From NCBI GenBank assembly GCA_023253415.1, contig JALRGK010000238.1, positions 1-7,801 of the forward strand: a stretch of 7,801 nt of DNA. Reading direction: 5' to 3'. The notes beneath the pieces are model-generated. The model was not told the DNA's origin and did not search any database. It was given only the letters and a program-made list of their open reading frames with translations. Made by a program: the position numbers and the translations under genes. Origin of the DNA: Rhodocyclaceae bacterium (lineage in GTDB: Bacteria > Pseudomonadota > Gammaproteobacteria > Burkholderiales > Rhodocyclaceae). The stretch's first letter is position 1. Every line of letters begins with the position of its first letter. Shown piece after piece: positions 1-6,616 of the stretch.

Positions 1-87
1 AGCCAGGGCGGTGTTGGCAACCGACAGCAGCGTATCGATGGCAGCTTTGTTCGCCGACAGAACTTGTTCGTTATTCAGTGCAGACAT
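1..87 (-). CDS. Phasin family protein, N-terminal part (cut by window edge)
   Basis: The reverse strand from 87 encodes 29 residues beginning MSALNNEQVLSANKAAID and continuing TLLSVANTALA. This matches the N-terminus typical of phasins (phasin_2 / PhaP type: an NxEQ stretch, then ANKAAxDTLLxxANTA). Phasins coat polyhydroxyalkanoate granules and control granule size and surface. The start is well supported: AAGGAG lies at 94-99, 6 nt before the ATG. Upstream is a sigma-70 promoter with exact consensus hexamers, consistent with phasins being very abundant proteins. The rest of the gene lies outside the window, so length and C-terminus cannot be judged. The family call rests on 29 residues plus the strong promoter. 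Confidence 0.8.
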   Translation of the reverse strand, partial: MSALNNEQVLSANKAAIDTLLSVANTALA

Positions 88-159
88 GGTCAACTCCTTA
101 AAAAAGATCATCAAAGGTTCAACATCAAAGGCAATACAAAAGGGACGTCTCAAATCTTA

Positions 160-176
160 TTGTGCGGTGCAACATG
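160..176. promoter_or_regulatory. Probable PhaR-type operator, copy 1 (over the phasin start site)
   Basis: TTGTGCGGTGCAACATG contains TGC-GGT-GCA (163-171). It covers the predicted phasin transcription start. The same 17-bp pattern (TTGTGCGnnGCAnCATG) recurs at 217-233 in the same orientation. PhaR, the PHA-responsive repressor of phasin genes, is known in Paracoccus to bind TGC-N3-GCA-type sites. Assigning PhaR here is inference from the motif and the phasin context. Confidence 0.6.
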
Positions 177-180
177 GCTC

Positions 181-208
181 ATTATAGACACGACAAAACC
201 CCTGTCAA
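181..208 (-). promoter_or_regulatory. Consensus sigma-70 promoter of the phasin gene
   Basis: On the minus strand, TTGACA (203-208) and TATAAT (181-186) are separated by 16 bp. Both hexamers match the consensus exactly. Transcription should begin near 174-175, giving a leader of about 87 nt before the phasin ATG at 87. Such a strong promoter usually needs tight repression, and the flanking repeat pair is the obvious candidate operator. Confidence 0.85.
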
Positions 209-216
209 GATTTATT

Positions 217-233
217 TTGTGCGAAGCAGCATG
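217..233. promoter_or_regulatory. Probable PhaR-type operator, copy 2 (upstream of phasin -35)
   Basis: TTGTGCGAAGCAGCATG contains TGC-GAA-GCA (220-228) and matches copy 1 at 14 of 17 positions. It lies 8 bp upstream of the phasin -35 hexamer (minus-strand sense), so the two copies bracket the promoter with starts 57 bp apart. This suggests cooperative binding or looping by one repressor. It also lies upstream of the divergent DUF2252 gene and could affect that gene. Confidence 0.55.
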
Positions 234-302
234 ACATCGTTCGGCTGCCACAAACATTGATGACAAAGGCATACAAACAGATCATTGCCGGGCCGGTTAG
301 GA

Positions 303-1730
303 ATGCGGCATTATTCGTTCATGATCCGCAAAACGCTCAACTCCTTCCTCAGCAATCGCCCGTCCGTCCAAGAAAGACTGGCTCTGGGCAAGGCTATCCG
401 TCAGAAAACTTCTCGCCGCGCGCTGGGTGAGTTCCAAGTCCAGTGCAATCGACTGAATGCCGTTAGCATTCTCAATCGTCAGGCGGAAACCCGAAACGGT
501 GAGCTTGTCCCGATCCGACACGCCCGCATGGCTCAGAACCCGTTCGCTTTCTTCCGGGGTGGCGCCGCCATCATGGCGCAGGATCTCGGCCCACTGCCCT
601 CGGCCAGCATTCCAGTGCAGCTTTGTGGCGACATGCATGTCAGTAACTTCGGGTTCTTCTCCACCACGGAGCGTCGACTGGTCTTCGGCATCAATGATTT
701 TGATGAAACCTTACCCGGAAATTTCGACTGGGATCTGAAACGGCTGGCGGCCAGCGCAATGGTCGCTGCCGAATCCCTGGGCCAGGATTCGACCTATGGT
801 GAGCAGGTCATTCGCGTCATGAGTCGCGCCTACCGTGACCATATGCGTCAGTACGCGCACACGCCTTTTGTCGAATTAGTCCGCAGTTTTATCGACACCG
901 ATAGTCTCAAGGCCGTTGAAAATACGGCAAGCGTTGCAGCCCGCGCCTTCATCCGCAAAAAAATCGCCAAGGCAAAGCTAAACACCAACATCGGTGTTAT
1001 TGGCAAGCTGACTACCGTCATCAATAACCAGCGTTGTTTTATCGACAACCCGCCGCTACTCACCCACCATGTCAAAAGCTACAAGGGCGCCGTGGTGGTC
1101 GATGTTCTTGATGACGCACTGAAAACCTACGAACGCTCATTGCCATCAGACCGGCGTCATTTGCTGTCCCGCTACCGCCTGGTCGACTATGCACGCAAGG
1201 TCGTCGGCGTGGGGAGTGTTGGCGTTGGCTGCTGGGTTATGTACCTGGAAGGCCTGGATGAATCAGACCCACTCTTTCTACAATGGAAAGTTGCGCAACG
1301 ATCCGTACTTGCACCCTACTTTCCGGACAGTCAATTCCGCACACAGGGCGAACGGGTTGTTTACGGACAGCGTCTCATTCAGGGTGCCCCGGATCTTTTT
1401 CTCGGCTATGGCAAAACGCGGGTCAATGATTTCTACATTCGCCAACTGCGCGATATGAAGGGAGGGATCGCCATCGGCACCGGCAAAGGAGACATTGGTG
1501 TCGAAACCTTTCCCGACTACGCCAAGCTATTTGGCTGGGCGTTGGCGAATGCCCATGCGCGATCAGGTGACCCTGCGGTTCTTGCCGGCTATTGTGGTGA
1601 CGGAGAGCAGCTAGATGATGCGCTCGTTCGATTTGCCAGAGCCTATAACACCCAGAACCAATCCGATTACGACACCTTCCTACGTGCTATTCGTAGCGGC
1701 ACCCTGCGTTGTGCTACCCAAGACTTCTGA
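303..1730 (+). CDS. DUF2252 family protein (kinase/APH-like fold)
   Basis: A protein of about 475 residues recognisable as DUF2252 (COG4320). Counting from the upstream TTG at 285, landmarks are an N-terminal RLALGKAIRQK segment (31-41), ELVPIRHARM and NPFAFFRGG (73-93), CGDMHVSNFG (114-123), INDFDET (136-142) and DWDLKRLAAS (148-157). The family is thought to share the protein-kinase-like fold: GDxHxxN resembles the APH catalytic loop and NDFDE the metal-binding acidic motif. Substrate and role are unknown. All three candidate starts are poorly supported: TTG 285 has no Shine-Dalgarno, ATG 303 has AGGA directly adjacent, and ATG 321 has none. I chose 303; the conserved domain starts after all of them. 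No clear promoter was seen upstream. An SMR transporter gene follows after 7 bp, so co-transcription is likely. Confidence 0.85.
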   Translation: MRHYSFMIRKTLNSFLSNRPSVQERLALGKAIRQKTSRRALGEFQVQCNRLNAVSILNRQAETRNGELVPIRHARMAQNPFAFFRGGAAIMAQDLGPLPSASIPVQLCGDMHVSNFGFFSTTERRLVFGINDFDETLPGNFDWDLKRLAASAMVAAESLGQDSTYGEQVIRVMSRAYRDHMRQYAHTPFVELVRSFIDTDSLKAVENTASVAARAFIRKKIAKAKLNTNIGVIGKLTTVINNQRCFIDNPPLLTHHVKSYKGAVVVDVLDDALKTYERSLPSDRRHLLSRYRLVDYARKVVGVGSVGVGCWVMYLEGLDESDPLFLQWKVAQRSVLAPYFPDSQFRTQGERVVYGQRLIQGAPDLFLGYGKTRVNDFYIRQLRDMKGGIAIGTGKGDIGVETFPDYAKLFGWALANAHARSGDPAVLAGYCGDGEQLDDALVRFARAYNTQNQSDYDTFLRAIRSGTLRCATQDF

Positions 1731-1737
1731 GAGGCCT

Positions 1738-2067
1738 ATGACAAACCCCTGGATTTTGCTCATTCTTGCCGGCATCTGTGAGATCGGCTGGCCGCTTGGT
1801 TATAAACTGGCGCAGGCCAACGACGGACTCCGACAAATCGCCTGGTTTGGCTTTTCCGGTGTTTCCATTGTTCTTAGCGCCTGGCTACTCTGGCTGGCCC
1901 AAAAAGAGATACCCATTGGTACGGCTTACGCAGTGTGGACCGGCATCGGTGCAGCCGGCACTTTTATGCTGGGTATCCTGCTGTTTGGGGAGCAATCCTC
2001 GCTGCTGCGCTGGCTGGGTGCCGCCATGATCATCGGCGGCGTGATCATACTCAAATCCAGCCAGTAA
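1738..2067 (+). CDS. Small multidrug resistance (SMR) transporter, SugE/Gdx-like
   Basis: 109 residues with four hydrophobic segments (about 4-21, 30-50, 58-80, 85-104), the standard SMR length and topology. The essential membrane glutamate is E15 in AGICEIGW. G12-x2-E15-x2-W18 and the later PIGTAYAVWTGIGAAG follow the SugE/Gdx (guanidinium exporter) pattern rather than the EmrE pattern (PTGIAYAIWSGVG). This suggests proton-coupled export of guanidinium or small quaternary ammonium compounds as a dimer in the inner membrane. P19 directly after W18 is unusual, since most Gdx proteins have A or V there. GAGAGG ends 3 nt before the ATG. The ORF can be opened further upstream to 1615, but that would overlap the DUF2252 gene with non-SMR sequence. 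No guanidine riboswitch precedes the gene. Exact substrate is uncertain. Confidence 0.88.
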   Translation: MTNPWILLILAGICEIGWPLGYKLAQANDGLRQIAWFGFSGVSIVLSAWLLWLAQKEIPIGTAYAVWTGIGAAGTFMLGILLFGEQSSLLRWLGAAMIIGGVIILKSSQ

Positions 2068-2883
2068 CTATTTGTCCAGTGCGCCCACGGCACGCAGATA
2101 ACCGTAGATCTGACGCGCCATCACCTGTCTTTCAGCTGCGGGGCGTTCTGCCGCTAATGCCGGCATGGTCGTCATTGGATTTTTGCCCGAGGGATCAAGC
2201 ACCCAGGTCGCAAAACGTGCAAATGACTGATTGACAGCCCACTGCCCCAGATCGATCGGCAACTTGCGCCCACCAACGCCATTCACCTGGTGACAGGATA
2301 AACAATATTTTTCAGTGAGCTCTGCCCCGCTGCGATAGCGTTCCGGCAGCATGGGTGGGTACAACTTGGCGAGGGATGCGACATCGATAACACTGATTTT
2401 TACTACTTGATACGGCCAATACGTCGCACCGTCACGCTGCAGTTCGCTATGCAGAAGGTTGTCCCACACCAGGTACCAGGGGCCCAGATTGACCCGACGA
2501 TTCAATGGTGGCGTTTCGACACTGAAGTCATCACCGTCGCTACGGGCGTAAACCAGATAGGCCGGATAACGCAGCAGCCTGGCAGCGGGAATCATCGACA
2601 GATATCCATCGCTCGCCTCAAATCCGATCATGGCATTCGGGCGACGCCAGCCCTCGCCCAGCCAGCCGTCGAGCAACGGCACGACCGGATAACCGGTATA
2701 GCTCACCTCAACCGGTTTTAAGGGGGTTGAGCGATGGGGTTCCACCACGGTCACCGGAGCGGGCGTCAGCCCATCAATGACGTGCCCGGGTTTGGGCAAT
2801 GATTTTTCCGCGGCAGTGCAAACCACAAAAGCACCCGCCATCCAGGCCAACAAAAAGGATCTCAAAACGTCACGTACGGACAT
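2068..2883 (-). CDS. Secreted monohaem cytochrome c with N-terminal molybdopterin-oxidoreductase-like region
   Basis: About 271 residues from ATG 2883; a TTG at 2898 would add five. The N-terminus (MSVRDVLRSFLLAWMAGAFV, then VCTAAEK) is a Sec signal peptide, so the protein is periplasmic. The C-terminal ~90 residues form a class I cytochrome c domain: haem-binding C-L-S-C-H (199-203, TTG numbering) and a probable Met ligand in PMTTMPAL (M245, or M242). The middle region (about 65-175), with SDGYLSMIPAARLL, LGPWYLVWDN and WPYQVVKISV, resembles the small sulfite-oxidase/COG3915-type domain that precedes some cytochromes; I am less sure of this. The TTG start would overlap the UPF0114 stop by 4 bp (TTGA), hinting at translational coupling. 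Neither start has a good Shine-Dalgarno. The TAG stop directly abuts the SMR gene's TAA. Redox partner unknown. Confidence 0.8.
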   Translation of the reverse strand: MSVRDVLRSFLLAWMAGAFVVCTAAEKSLPKPGHVIDGLTPAPVTVVEPHRSTPLKPVEVSYTGYPVVPLLDGWLGEGWRRPNAMIGFEASDGYLSMIPAARLLRYPAYLVYARSDGDDFSVETPPLNRRVNLGPWYLVWDNLLHSELQRDGATYWPYQVVKISVIDVASLAKLYPPMLPERYRSGAELTEKYCLSCHQVNGVGGRKLPIDLGQWAVNQSFARFATWVLDPSGKNPMTTMPALAAERPAAERQVMARQIYGYLRAVGALDK

Positions 2884-2894
2884 ACGCACACCGT

Positions 2895-3437
2895 TCAATG
2901 GGTATCGTGCGCTGCTTTACTGATCAGCAGCGACTGGTTCATCAACTTATCGACCCAGACCATCGCCAGTGCCGAGAACAGGAACACAACATGAATAATC
3001 ACCTGCCACATGATGGTGTGGTTATCGATATTTGCCGCATTGATAAATGTCTTGAGCAGATGAATCGAAGAGATACCGATGATGGCCGTCGATAACTTGA
3101 CCTTGAGTACGCCGGCGTTCACGTGAGACAGCCACTCTGGCTGATCCGGATGGTTATCCAGATGCAGACGCGACACAAAGGTTTCGTATCCACCCACAAT
3201 CACCATGATCAGCAGATTCGCGATCATGACGACGTCAATTAGGCCAAGCACGGACAACATGATCACCGTTTCACTCACATGCTCTGTAAATGCCCCCACG
3301 GCCAGATGCTTCAGCTCCACCATGAACTGATACACATAAACTACCTGGGCAATGATCAAACCCAGATACAGCGGTGCCTGTAACCAGCGGCTAGCAAAAA
3401 TCAGAGATTCCATGCGGTTGGAATGTGCATTCGACAT
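2895..3437 (-). CDS. UPF0114 (YqhA) family integral membrane protein
   Basis: 180 residues from ATG 3437 (MSNAHSNRMESLIFASRW). Family hallmarks closely parallel E. coli YqhA: FASRWLQAPLYLGL near the N-terminus, LSVLGLIDVVMIANLLIMVIVGGYETFVS, ISSIHLLKTFINA, and IMWQVIIHVVFLFSALAMVWVDKL. There are about four hydrophobic segments, so this is an inner-membrane protein. The biochemical function of UPF0114 is not established to my knowledge. A second possible start is ATG 3413 (MESLIFASRW), which matches YqhA (MERFLENAMYASRW) about as well. The reading frame stays open to 3497 but would run into the divergent gene. The cytochrome gene follows immediately, so the two are probably one operon. The conserved histidines in the membrane segments and the cytochrome neighbour make an electron-transfer role conceivable, but that is speculation. 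Confidence 0.88.
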   Translation of the reverse strand: MSNAHSNRMESLIFASRWLQAPLYLGLIIAQVVYVYQFMVELKHLAVGAFTEHVSETVIMLSVLGLIDVVMIANLLIMVIVGGYETFVSRLHLDNHPDQPEWLSHVNAGVLKVKLSTAIIGISSIHLLKTFINAANIDNHTIMWQVIIHVVFLFSALAMVWVDKLMNQSLLISKAAHDTH

Positions 3438-3473
3438 CACAAATATCCAGACATAATCAGTCAACAAGCCCCG

Positions 3474-3481
3474 ATTATACT
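3474..3481. promoter_or_regulatory. Shared bidirectional -10 region
   Basis: ATTATACT reads TATACT on the plus strand (3476-3481) and TATAAT on the minus strand (3479 to 3474). The plus -10 sits 6 bp before the ATG at 3488, so the predicted start falls on the A of ATG. The minus -10 would give a leader of about 30 nt to the UPF0114 ATG at 3437. No good -35 hexamer is visible in either direction at 16-18 bp, so the promoter call rests on the -10 elements and the divergent layout. Confidence 0.5.
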
Positions 3482-3487
3482 GTCCCC

Positions 3488-4360
3488 ATGAATACAACGT
3501 TTTTTGAACTTCCCAGTCCGTTTGAAACCGAACTAGGGCTTGTGCGACTGCTCGAACCGCCTACTTCGGATGCCGACCTGCTCAGTGACCAGTTACGTCG
3601 TGGCACCTATGGCCGACCCTTCCTTGTGGAATCGGACGGGGTGCTCACCTTGTACTTCACCTTAAGTCTGGTGCAAAGCAGCATGCAACTGAACCGGCCG
3701 GACCATCTGGACCTGGCCTATACCCGCAAGATGATGGCTTTCCTGCCCTTCTACCCGCGCCCCAAAGGCCTGCTGCTCCTGGGCATGGGGGGCGGTTCCC
3801 TAGCTAAATTCTGCTACCGACATCTGTCACGGGCAGACATTACGGTGGTGGAAATCGACCCGGATGTGATCGCGTTCCGAGATGCCTTCAGAGTCCCGGC
3901 AGATAACGACCGCTTTCGTATTCTCTGTGCCGATGCCGCTGCCTACCTGCCAACGCACACCAGCCGAACAGATGTCATTCTGGTCGATGCCTTTGACGGC
4001 CTGGGAATTGCGCCAGAACTATCCAGCCCCGAGTTCTATGCTAATGCCTATGCCAAACTTTCGGGCAATGGCATCCTCGTGATGAATCTGGCCGGTGACA
4101 AAGCCGGTTTCGATGATCCCCTGGCACAACTGGCACACTGTTTTGACGATCGCGTCCTCTCACTCAAAGTACGCGACGGCGGCAATCAGATTGCGTTTGC
4201 CTTCAAGAATCCCGATTTCCTCCCGGTCTGGGATCGCCTCAGACCGACGGCCATCGAACTGGAACGCAAGCTCGGCCTGGAGTTCGTCTGGTACCTAGAA
4301 ATGCTCCAGAAAAACGAACGACGTCAGCTCAGTCTGCCACGCAGATTTCGCGACCGTTGA
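3488..4360 (+). CDS. Spermidine-synthase-fold protein (SAM-dependent methyltransferase-like)
   Basis: 290 residues with a Rossmann SAM-binding fold like the SpeE family. Motif I is LLLLGMGGGSLAKF (95-108), followed by VVEIDPDVI (120-128) with the ribose-binding acid E122, CADA (147-150), and DVILVDAFDG (162-171) followed by SSPEFYANAYAKLSGNG. True spermidine synthases have GGGDGG and VDSTDP; here the motif-I aspartate is replaced (GGGSL), and Ser/Thr and Pro are lost from the DxxDP loop although both aspartates (167, 170) remain. It is therefore more likely a SpeE-like transferase of unknown substrate than a standard aminopropyltransferase. ATG 3488 has no Shine-Dalgarno, but a TATACT lies 6 bp upstream, so the mRNA may be leaderless. 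The frame is open back to 3425 but has no better start. The 3' end overlaps the convergent lysozyme-inhibitor gene by 32 bp. Confidence 0.85.
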   Translation: MNTTFFELPSPFETELGLVRLLEPPTSDADLLSDQLRRGTYGRPFLVESDGVLTLYFTLSLVQSSMQLNRPDHLDLAYTRKMMAFLPFYPRPKGLLLLGMGGGSLAKFCYRHLSRADITVVEIDPDVIAFRDAFRVPADNDRFRILCADAAAYLPTHTSRTDVILVDAFDGLGIAPELSSPEFYANAYAKLSGNGILVMNLAGDKAGFDDPLAQLAHCFDDRVLSLKVRDGGNQIAFAFKNPDFLPVWDRLRPTAIELERKLGLEFVWYLEMLQKNERRQLSLPRRFRDR

Positions 4361-4709
4361 TGGTCGCTTCCTGTCCCTTGACCCAGAACACATACGACTC
4401 ATCCGAATTAACATAACGGGCACCGCTGGCACTGAGTCCTTGGCGCAGATAACGCGTCGTACTGCCCATTTCCAGCGTTGCCATCTGCTGGGCGTTATCG
4501 AAGGTCACCACCACGCGTCCGCTTTCCGGGCAGGTATAACGGACGACAAACGGCTTGCGCGGACGAGGGGCATCGGCACGATATTGAGCGGGGATCTCAC
4601 TCACCGGTGAACGGCGGATTTCAACGCCCTGATTTTCCTGGGCAGATACCGAGATGGCCAGTAGCGCACCACCAGCCATCAAACCATAAACAAAAACTCG
4701 GAATTTCAA
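4329..4709 (-). CDS. Periplasmic MliC/PliC-type C-type lysozyme inhibitor
   Basis: 126 residues from a TTG start at 4709. An earlier ATG (4763) would give 144 residues, but the TTG is better: AAGGCGG (4716-4722) lies 6 nt upstream, and translation then begins with a clean signal peptide, MKFRVFVYGLMAGGALLAIS then VSA, with likely cleavage before QENQ. The mature part carries the MliC domain (PF09864 type): VRYTCPESGRVVVTFDN (56-72), GLSASGARYV (91-100) and YVFWVKGQEATI (106-117). C60 and C123 probably form a disulfide. The conserved Ser and Lys in the SGARY and KGQEA motifs match the surface known to block the active site of C-type lysozymes. There is no lipobox cysteine, so it should be soluble and periplasmic (PliC-like) rather than a lipoprotein. 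It follows the AsmA gene by 14 bp and is probably in the same transcript. Confidence 0.87.
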   Translation of the reverse strand: MKFRVFVYGLMAGGALLAISVSAQENQGVEIRRSPVSEIPAQYRADAPRPRKPFVVRYTCPESGRVVVTFDNAQQMATLEMGSTTRYLRQGLSASGARYVNSDESYVFWVKGQEATINGREICVAD

Positions 4710-4715
4710 GCAGCA

Positions 4716-4722
4716 CCGCCTT
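4716..4722 (-). promoter_or_regulatory. Ribosome binding site that fixes the lysozyme-inhibitor start
   Basis: AAGGCGG on the minus strand, 6 nt before the TTG at 4709 and just after the AsmA stop codon (TGA, 4724-4726). It favours the TTG over the ATG at 4763, which lies inside the AsmA gene and would put an 18-residue charged extension before the signal peptide. Confidence 0.65.
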
Positions 4723-4723
4723 T

Positions 4724-6544
4724 TCAGTGTTGGGTTGCCAGACCACCGGAAACCTGGGGCCATGGGCGAAGAACGTTATCACAGGGACTAGAGCGCGTCA
4801 CGACCGAAGCGGCATTCTGGGCAATCAAGGACACACCCCCCGTCACAATGGCCAACCCCACCCCAGCCGCTTGCTTAACCACACCGGTTTTATTGATACC
4901 CAGACGGGGCTGTTTAAAACTTCCCGTAATCGCGACCAGACCGGCCGGATTCACTCCGGTCGTCAGACCGGATCGTTCCCGCGTCGAGATCGTCAAATCC
5001 ATGGTCTCCGTACCCAGACGGACCGTCCCGTTCAGGCTGGCGTCCAGTCGATCACTTCTTGTGCCCACGGTCTGATTGATGCGTATGACCCCCTTTTGCA
5101 CCGGCAGATAGGCCACACCACACGTCAGATCGGTGACATCGTTGCTTTTACGGAGTGGGTTAATCGCATTCAATACGCTTAAGGCAAAATCGCCCGCAGT
5201 ATCAAACAGCGTCCCGCTGAAGGTCGCCGCACCAATCGACATCTGGATCTCACCATCGGCGTTAGCCGCCAATGCGCTCAGACTATGCCCCTGACTATTG
5301 AGATGGAGCCCGATGACTGTAGCCCCCCCCGAAAGTTTTTTACCCTCGCCAAGCTGAGACATAATCTGCCCCAGGACAAACCCACTGGCGTAGGCACTGA
5401 CTCGAACCGCGGGCTGTTCCAAACTTAGCCCCCGGATCTCTGCCTGGGCCGCCACCTTCCCCTGCCCGAGATAAAAATCTAAGGGTGCAAACACCAGCGA
5501 AGACAACACCCCGGACGGCTCGGCTGTCGCCGACAGCCCACCGGTTAACTGCTGCAGCTGCAGCCCATTCTTCAGGGTCAACGACTTGATGTCAAAGCCC
5601 AACTTACCCTGCCAGGCCGGCAACGCCTCAAAGCCGATCGGTGCACTGGAAAAAACACGAACCCCCGAAGGTGCCGCGGCCGGTTGCGCTGTTTTCTGTG
5701 CAGTCTTGGTCTCCGATGCTACCAATCCATCCAGCGTTTTGAGATCCAGCGCCTGGCTTTGGAGCTTCAAATCCAGTGTCGGTGGCGTATCGGGCACCAG
5801 GTTTGCTTGCCCGGTCAACAAGATACTTTGACCGGCCAGACCCGTATTCAGCTTGATATCAATGACCGTTGGACGCGTACCGAGATCTGCCACGATCTGG
5901 CTCAGTGCCGTTGTTTGCCCCGTTAGGCTTATCGGCAGGCCATTCATATTGAAATCACCCTGCCAGCGAGATTGGGCATCCGATTCAACAACATTCAGGC
6001 GGTTGACGTAGGCAGTACGAATGATTGAGCCTGAATCGTCACGATAACGAATTTGAACCCGGTTCAGCTCGATCTGTTTGAGATCAATCGCCAGCGCATT
6101 ATCGCTTGTAGCGGGTGTCGCATCGACCGTCACAGGCGCCATGACCCAATTGGCTTTCAGTCGCTTACCCACCGGTGCCGCCTGCAATGACAATACGGCA
6201 TCAGTCAGACTCACGTTATCGATAACCACCCGTTGTTGCAACAAGGGTGCCCAGCGGATGGCGATCGATAGACGTTCTGCCTCAATGAGGTCCGGATCAG
6301 CAGCCCAGTCCGGGTTACTCAATGACACCTGCCTGGCAACCACCGCAATCTGGGGGAAGAGACTCACGGACACACTGCCCCGTATTTTAAGATCTCGCCC
6401 TGTCTCTGCTTTCACCTGATTGGCCACCAGCGCCATCACCCGGCCGGGATCCACCGTACTGAAGAGATAAAGAACCCCACCCGCCACAACGGCTAGCAAA
6501 ACAGCAGCCGCCAGAGAAACTTTATGAAATTTAGTCCATGTCAT
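4724..6544 (-). CDS. AsmA family protein
   Basis: 606 residues, close to the ~617 of E. coli AsmA. One N-terminal membrane anchor (about 9-29, VSLAAAVLLAVVAGGVLYLF) is followed by a large periplasmic region. The AsmA N-terminal domain is clear: VDPGRVMALVANQVKAETGR, DLKIRGSVSVSLFPQIAVV, VSLSNPDWAADPDLIEAERL and VVIDNVSLTDAVLSLQ. The C-terminal AsmA_2-like domain includes LNSQGHSLSALAANADGEI, DLTCGVAYLPVQKGVIRIN, LGTETMDLTISTRER and a conserved tail, NPAGLVAITGSFKQPRLGIN. AsmA-like proteins are VPS13-like repeating beta-groove proteins implicated in phospholipid transport to, and homeostasis of, the outer membrane. The start ATG 6544 has only a weak Shine-Dalgarno. The lysozyme-inhibitor gene lies 14 bp downstream. 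The promoter should be in the AT-rich 6590-6650 region; I see no unambiguous one. Confidence 0.92.
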   Translation of the reverse strand: MTWTKFHKVSLAAAVLLAVVAGGVLYLFSTVDPGRVMALVANQVKAETGRDLKIRGSVSVSLFPQIAVVARQVSLSNPDWAADPDLIEAERLSIAIRWAPLLQQRVVIDNVSLTDAVLSLQAAPVGKRLKANWVMAPVTVDATPATSDNALAIDLKQIELNRVQIRYRDDSGSIIRTAYVNRLNVVESDAQSRWQGDFNMNGLPISLTGQTTALSQIVADLGTRPTVIDIKLNTGLAGQSILLTGQANLVPDTPPTLDLKLQSQALDLKTLDGLVASETKTAQKTAQPAAAPSGVRVFSSAPIGFEALPAWQGKLGFDIKSLTLKNGLQLQQLTGGLSATAEPSGVLSSLVFAPLDFYLGQGKVAAQAEIRGLSLEQPAVRVSAYASGFVLGQIMSQLGEGKKLSGGATVIGLHLNSQGHSLSALAANADGEIQMSIGAATFSGTLFDTAGDFALSVLNAINPLRKSNDVTDLTCGVAYLPVQKGVIRINQTVGTRSDRLDASLNGTVRLGTETMDLTISTRERSGLTTGVNPAGLVAITGSFKQPRLGINKTGVVKQAAGVGLAIVTGGVSLIAQNAASVVTRSSPCDNVLRPWPQVSGGLATQH

Positions 6545-6616
6545 TGGCGAAGCTTAACGCCTACGCAGACGAACACCAACTTAACCGTCTGTCATATAAG
6601 AATAATTTATAAGTAA

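Noticed and set aside
297..638. 113-residue minus-strand open frame
   Set aside because: It is antisense to the DUF2252 gene, which has clear conserved motifs in its own frame. No recognisable domain or ribosome binding site.
1615..1737. Upstream extension of the SMR gene to 150 residues
   Set aside because: The added 41 residues overlap the DUF2252 gene, have no SMR character and would disturb the N-terminal membrane segment. ATG 1738 with GAGAGG before it fits the family length of ~109.
1600..1737. Guanidine riboswitch before the Gdx-like gene
   Set aside because: The upstream region is DUF2252 coding sequence with no ACGR hairpin pair or ykkC-type motifs, and the gap is only 7 bp.
4478..5182. 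234-residue plus-strand open frame
   Set aside because: It lies antisense to the AsmA and lysozyme-inhibitor genes, has low-complexity composition rich in R, H, Q and G, and shows no family features. It is a shadow of the real genes.
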